Shown here: piece by piece, positions 14,588-14,953 of the stretch
How positions within the stretch are numbered: position 1 is the stretch's first letter
Layout of the letters: each line of letters begins with the position of its first letter
Assembly: GCA_963580005.1 (NCBI GenBank)
Contig: CAUZJR010000091.1
Coordinates: 1 to 14,953 of the forward strand
DNA from: UBA8437 sp963580005
GTDB lineage: Bacteria; Planctomycetota; Planctomycetia; Planctomycetales; Planctomycetaceae
DNA length: 14,953 nt
Direction of reading: 5' to 3'
The notes under the pieces: generated by a model
Told to the model about the DNA's origin: nothing
Seen by the model: the letters and a program-made list of their open reading frames with translations, nothing else
Database searches by the model: none
Program-made: the position numbers and the translations under genes

Positions 14588-14953
14588 CTAGCTGAACAGG
14601 CTGTCCAGCGGCTGGCCACCGCAGATGGCGAACGGCCGACCGAGCGAATCTCGGGCTTCGCCGGCGGGGTCGATGCCGAAGAGCGTCAACATGGTGGCCT
14701 GAAGATCGGCCGGTCTCACCGGGTTGTTGGCCGGGTAGGCACCCAGCGGGTCACTGGCACCACAGACGTAGCCGCCCTTGATCCCACCACCGGCCATCAG
14801 GGCGGTGTAACAGTTCGGCCAGTGGTCGCGACCAGCCGCCTTGTTGATTCTCGGTGTGCGGCCGAATTCCCCGACGGCCATCACCAGAGTCGTCTCCAGC
14901 AGCCCTCGCTCGTCGAGATCCTCGATCAGTGCCGCGAAGGCCTGGTCGGCCGA
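14588..14953 (-). CDS. DUF1501 domain protein, C-terminal part (5' end outside window)
   Basis: The minus-strand frame is open from the window edge to TAG at 14590-14588, giving the last 121 residues. The start lies beyond 14953, since the frame stays open upstream of the internal GTG/ATG codons near 14884 with family-like sequence (ALIEDLDERGLLETTLVMAV). Family landmarks are GEFGRTP, GRDHW and the glycine-rich GGGIKGGYVCGASDPLGAYP stretch, followed by the usual ending GRPFAICGGQPLDSL. It is the third DUF1501 protein of the window, in opposite orientation to the others. Only the family can be stated; the gene looks intact as far as seen. Confidence 0.92.
   Translation of the reverse strand, partial: SADQAFAALIEDLDERGLLETTLVMAVGEFGRTPRINKAAGRDHWPNCYTALMAGGGIKGGYVCGASDPLGAYPANNPVRPADLQATMLTLFGIDPAGEARDSLGRPFAICGGQPLDSLFS

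Overview
The window reads as a chromosomal accessory segment of a GC-rich planctomycete. It carries three DUF1501 proteins and many secreted proteins of 240-680 aa with Sec-type or Tat-like leaders. It also has GHL10-like glycosidases, a PhoD-type phosphatase fused to a propeller-like domain, a right-handed beta-helix protein and an SGNH esterase. This mixture is typical of Planctomycetes; the assignment is inferred from gene content, as no rRNA or marker gene is present.

Layout. 1-1934 (+): the C-terminal part of a DUF1501 protein, then an NupG-like nucleoside:H+ symporter. These converge on a minus-strand pair ending at 2049, across a short intergenic region that can form two hairpins. 2049-4272 (-): a GHL10-like secreted glycosidase followed 61 nt later by a secreted beta-rich protein of unknown function. 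4273-4533: a divergent promoter region with a TGTCAC-N8-GTGACA dyad and three ATTGAC boxes. 4534-11478 (+): four co-directional secreted proteins (propeller/PhoD fusion, unknown beta-rich protein, second GHL10-like protein, pectate-lyase-like beta-helix protein). 11604-12172 (+): a compact toxin-antitoxin-like pair (BrnT/RelE-like plus Xre HTH) behind a 44-nt imperfect palindrome. 12326-13690 (+): a complete DUF1501 protein. 13791-14525 (+): an SGNH/GDSL hydrolase. 14588-14953 (-): the C-terminal part of a third DUF1501 protein, which runs off the window.

The secreted genes between 2049 and 11478 look like a polysaccharide-processing locus. Two paralogous GHL10-like barrels each sit beside a beta-rich secreted partner, with a beta-helix (lyase/epimerase-like) protein, a phosphodiesterase/phosphatase and, further along, an SGNH esterase that could remove acyl groups. 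The substrate cannot be read from the sequence.

The least expected features are these. First, an approximately 110-bp leader is duplicated immediately upstream of two unrelated genes (7819-7928 and 9545-9654). It aligns without gaps and places an ATC codon exactly where the other gene has its ATG start. Second, the toxin-antitoxin-like pair has a palindromic operator candidate. Third, there is the propeller-PhoD fusion. I saw no tRNA, rRNA, CRISPR array or insertion sequence, and no gene-free stretch longer than about 300 bases.
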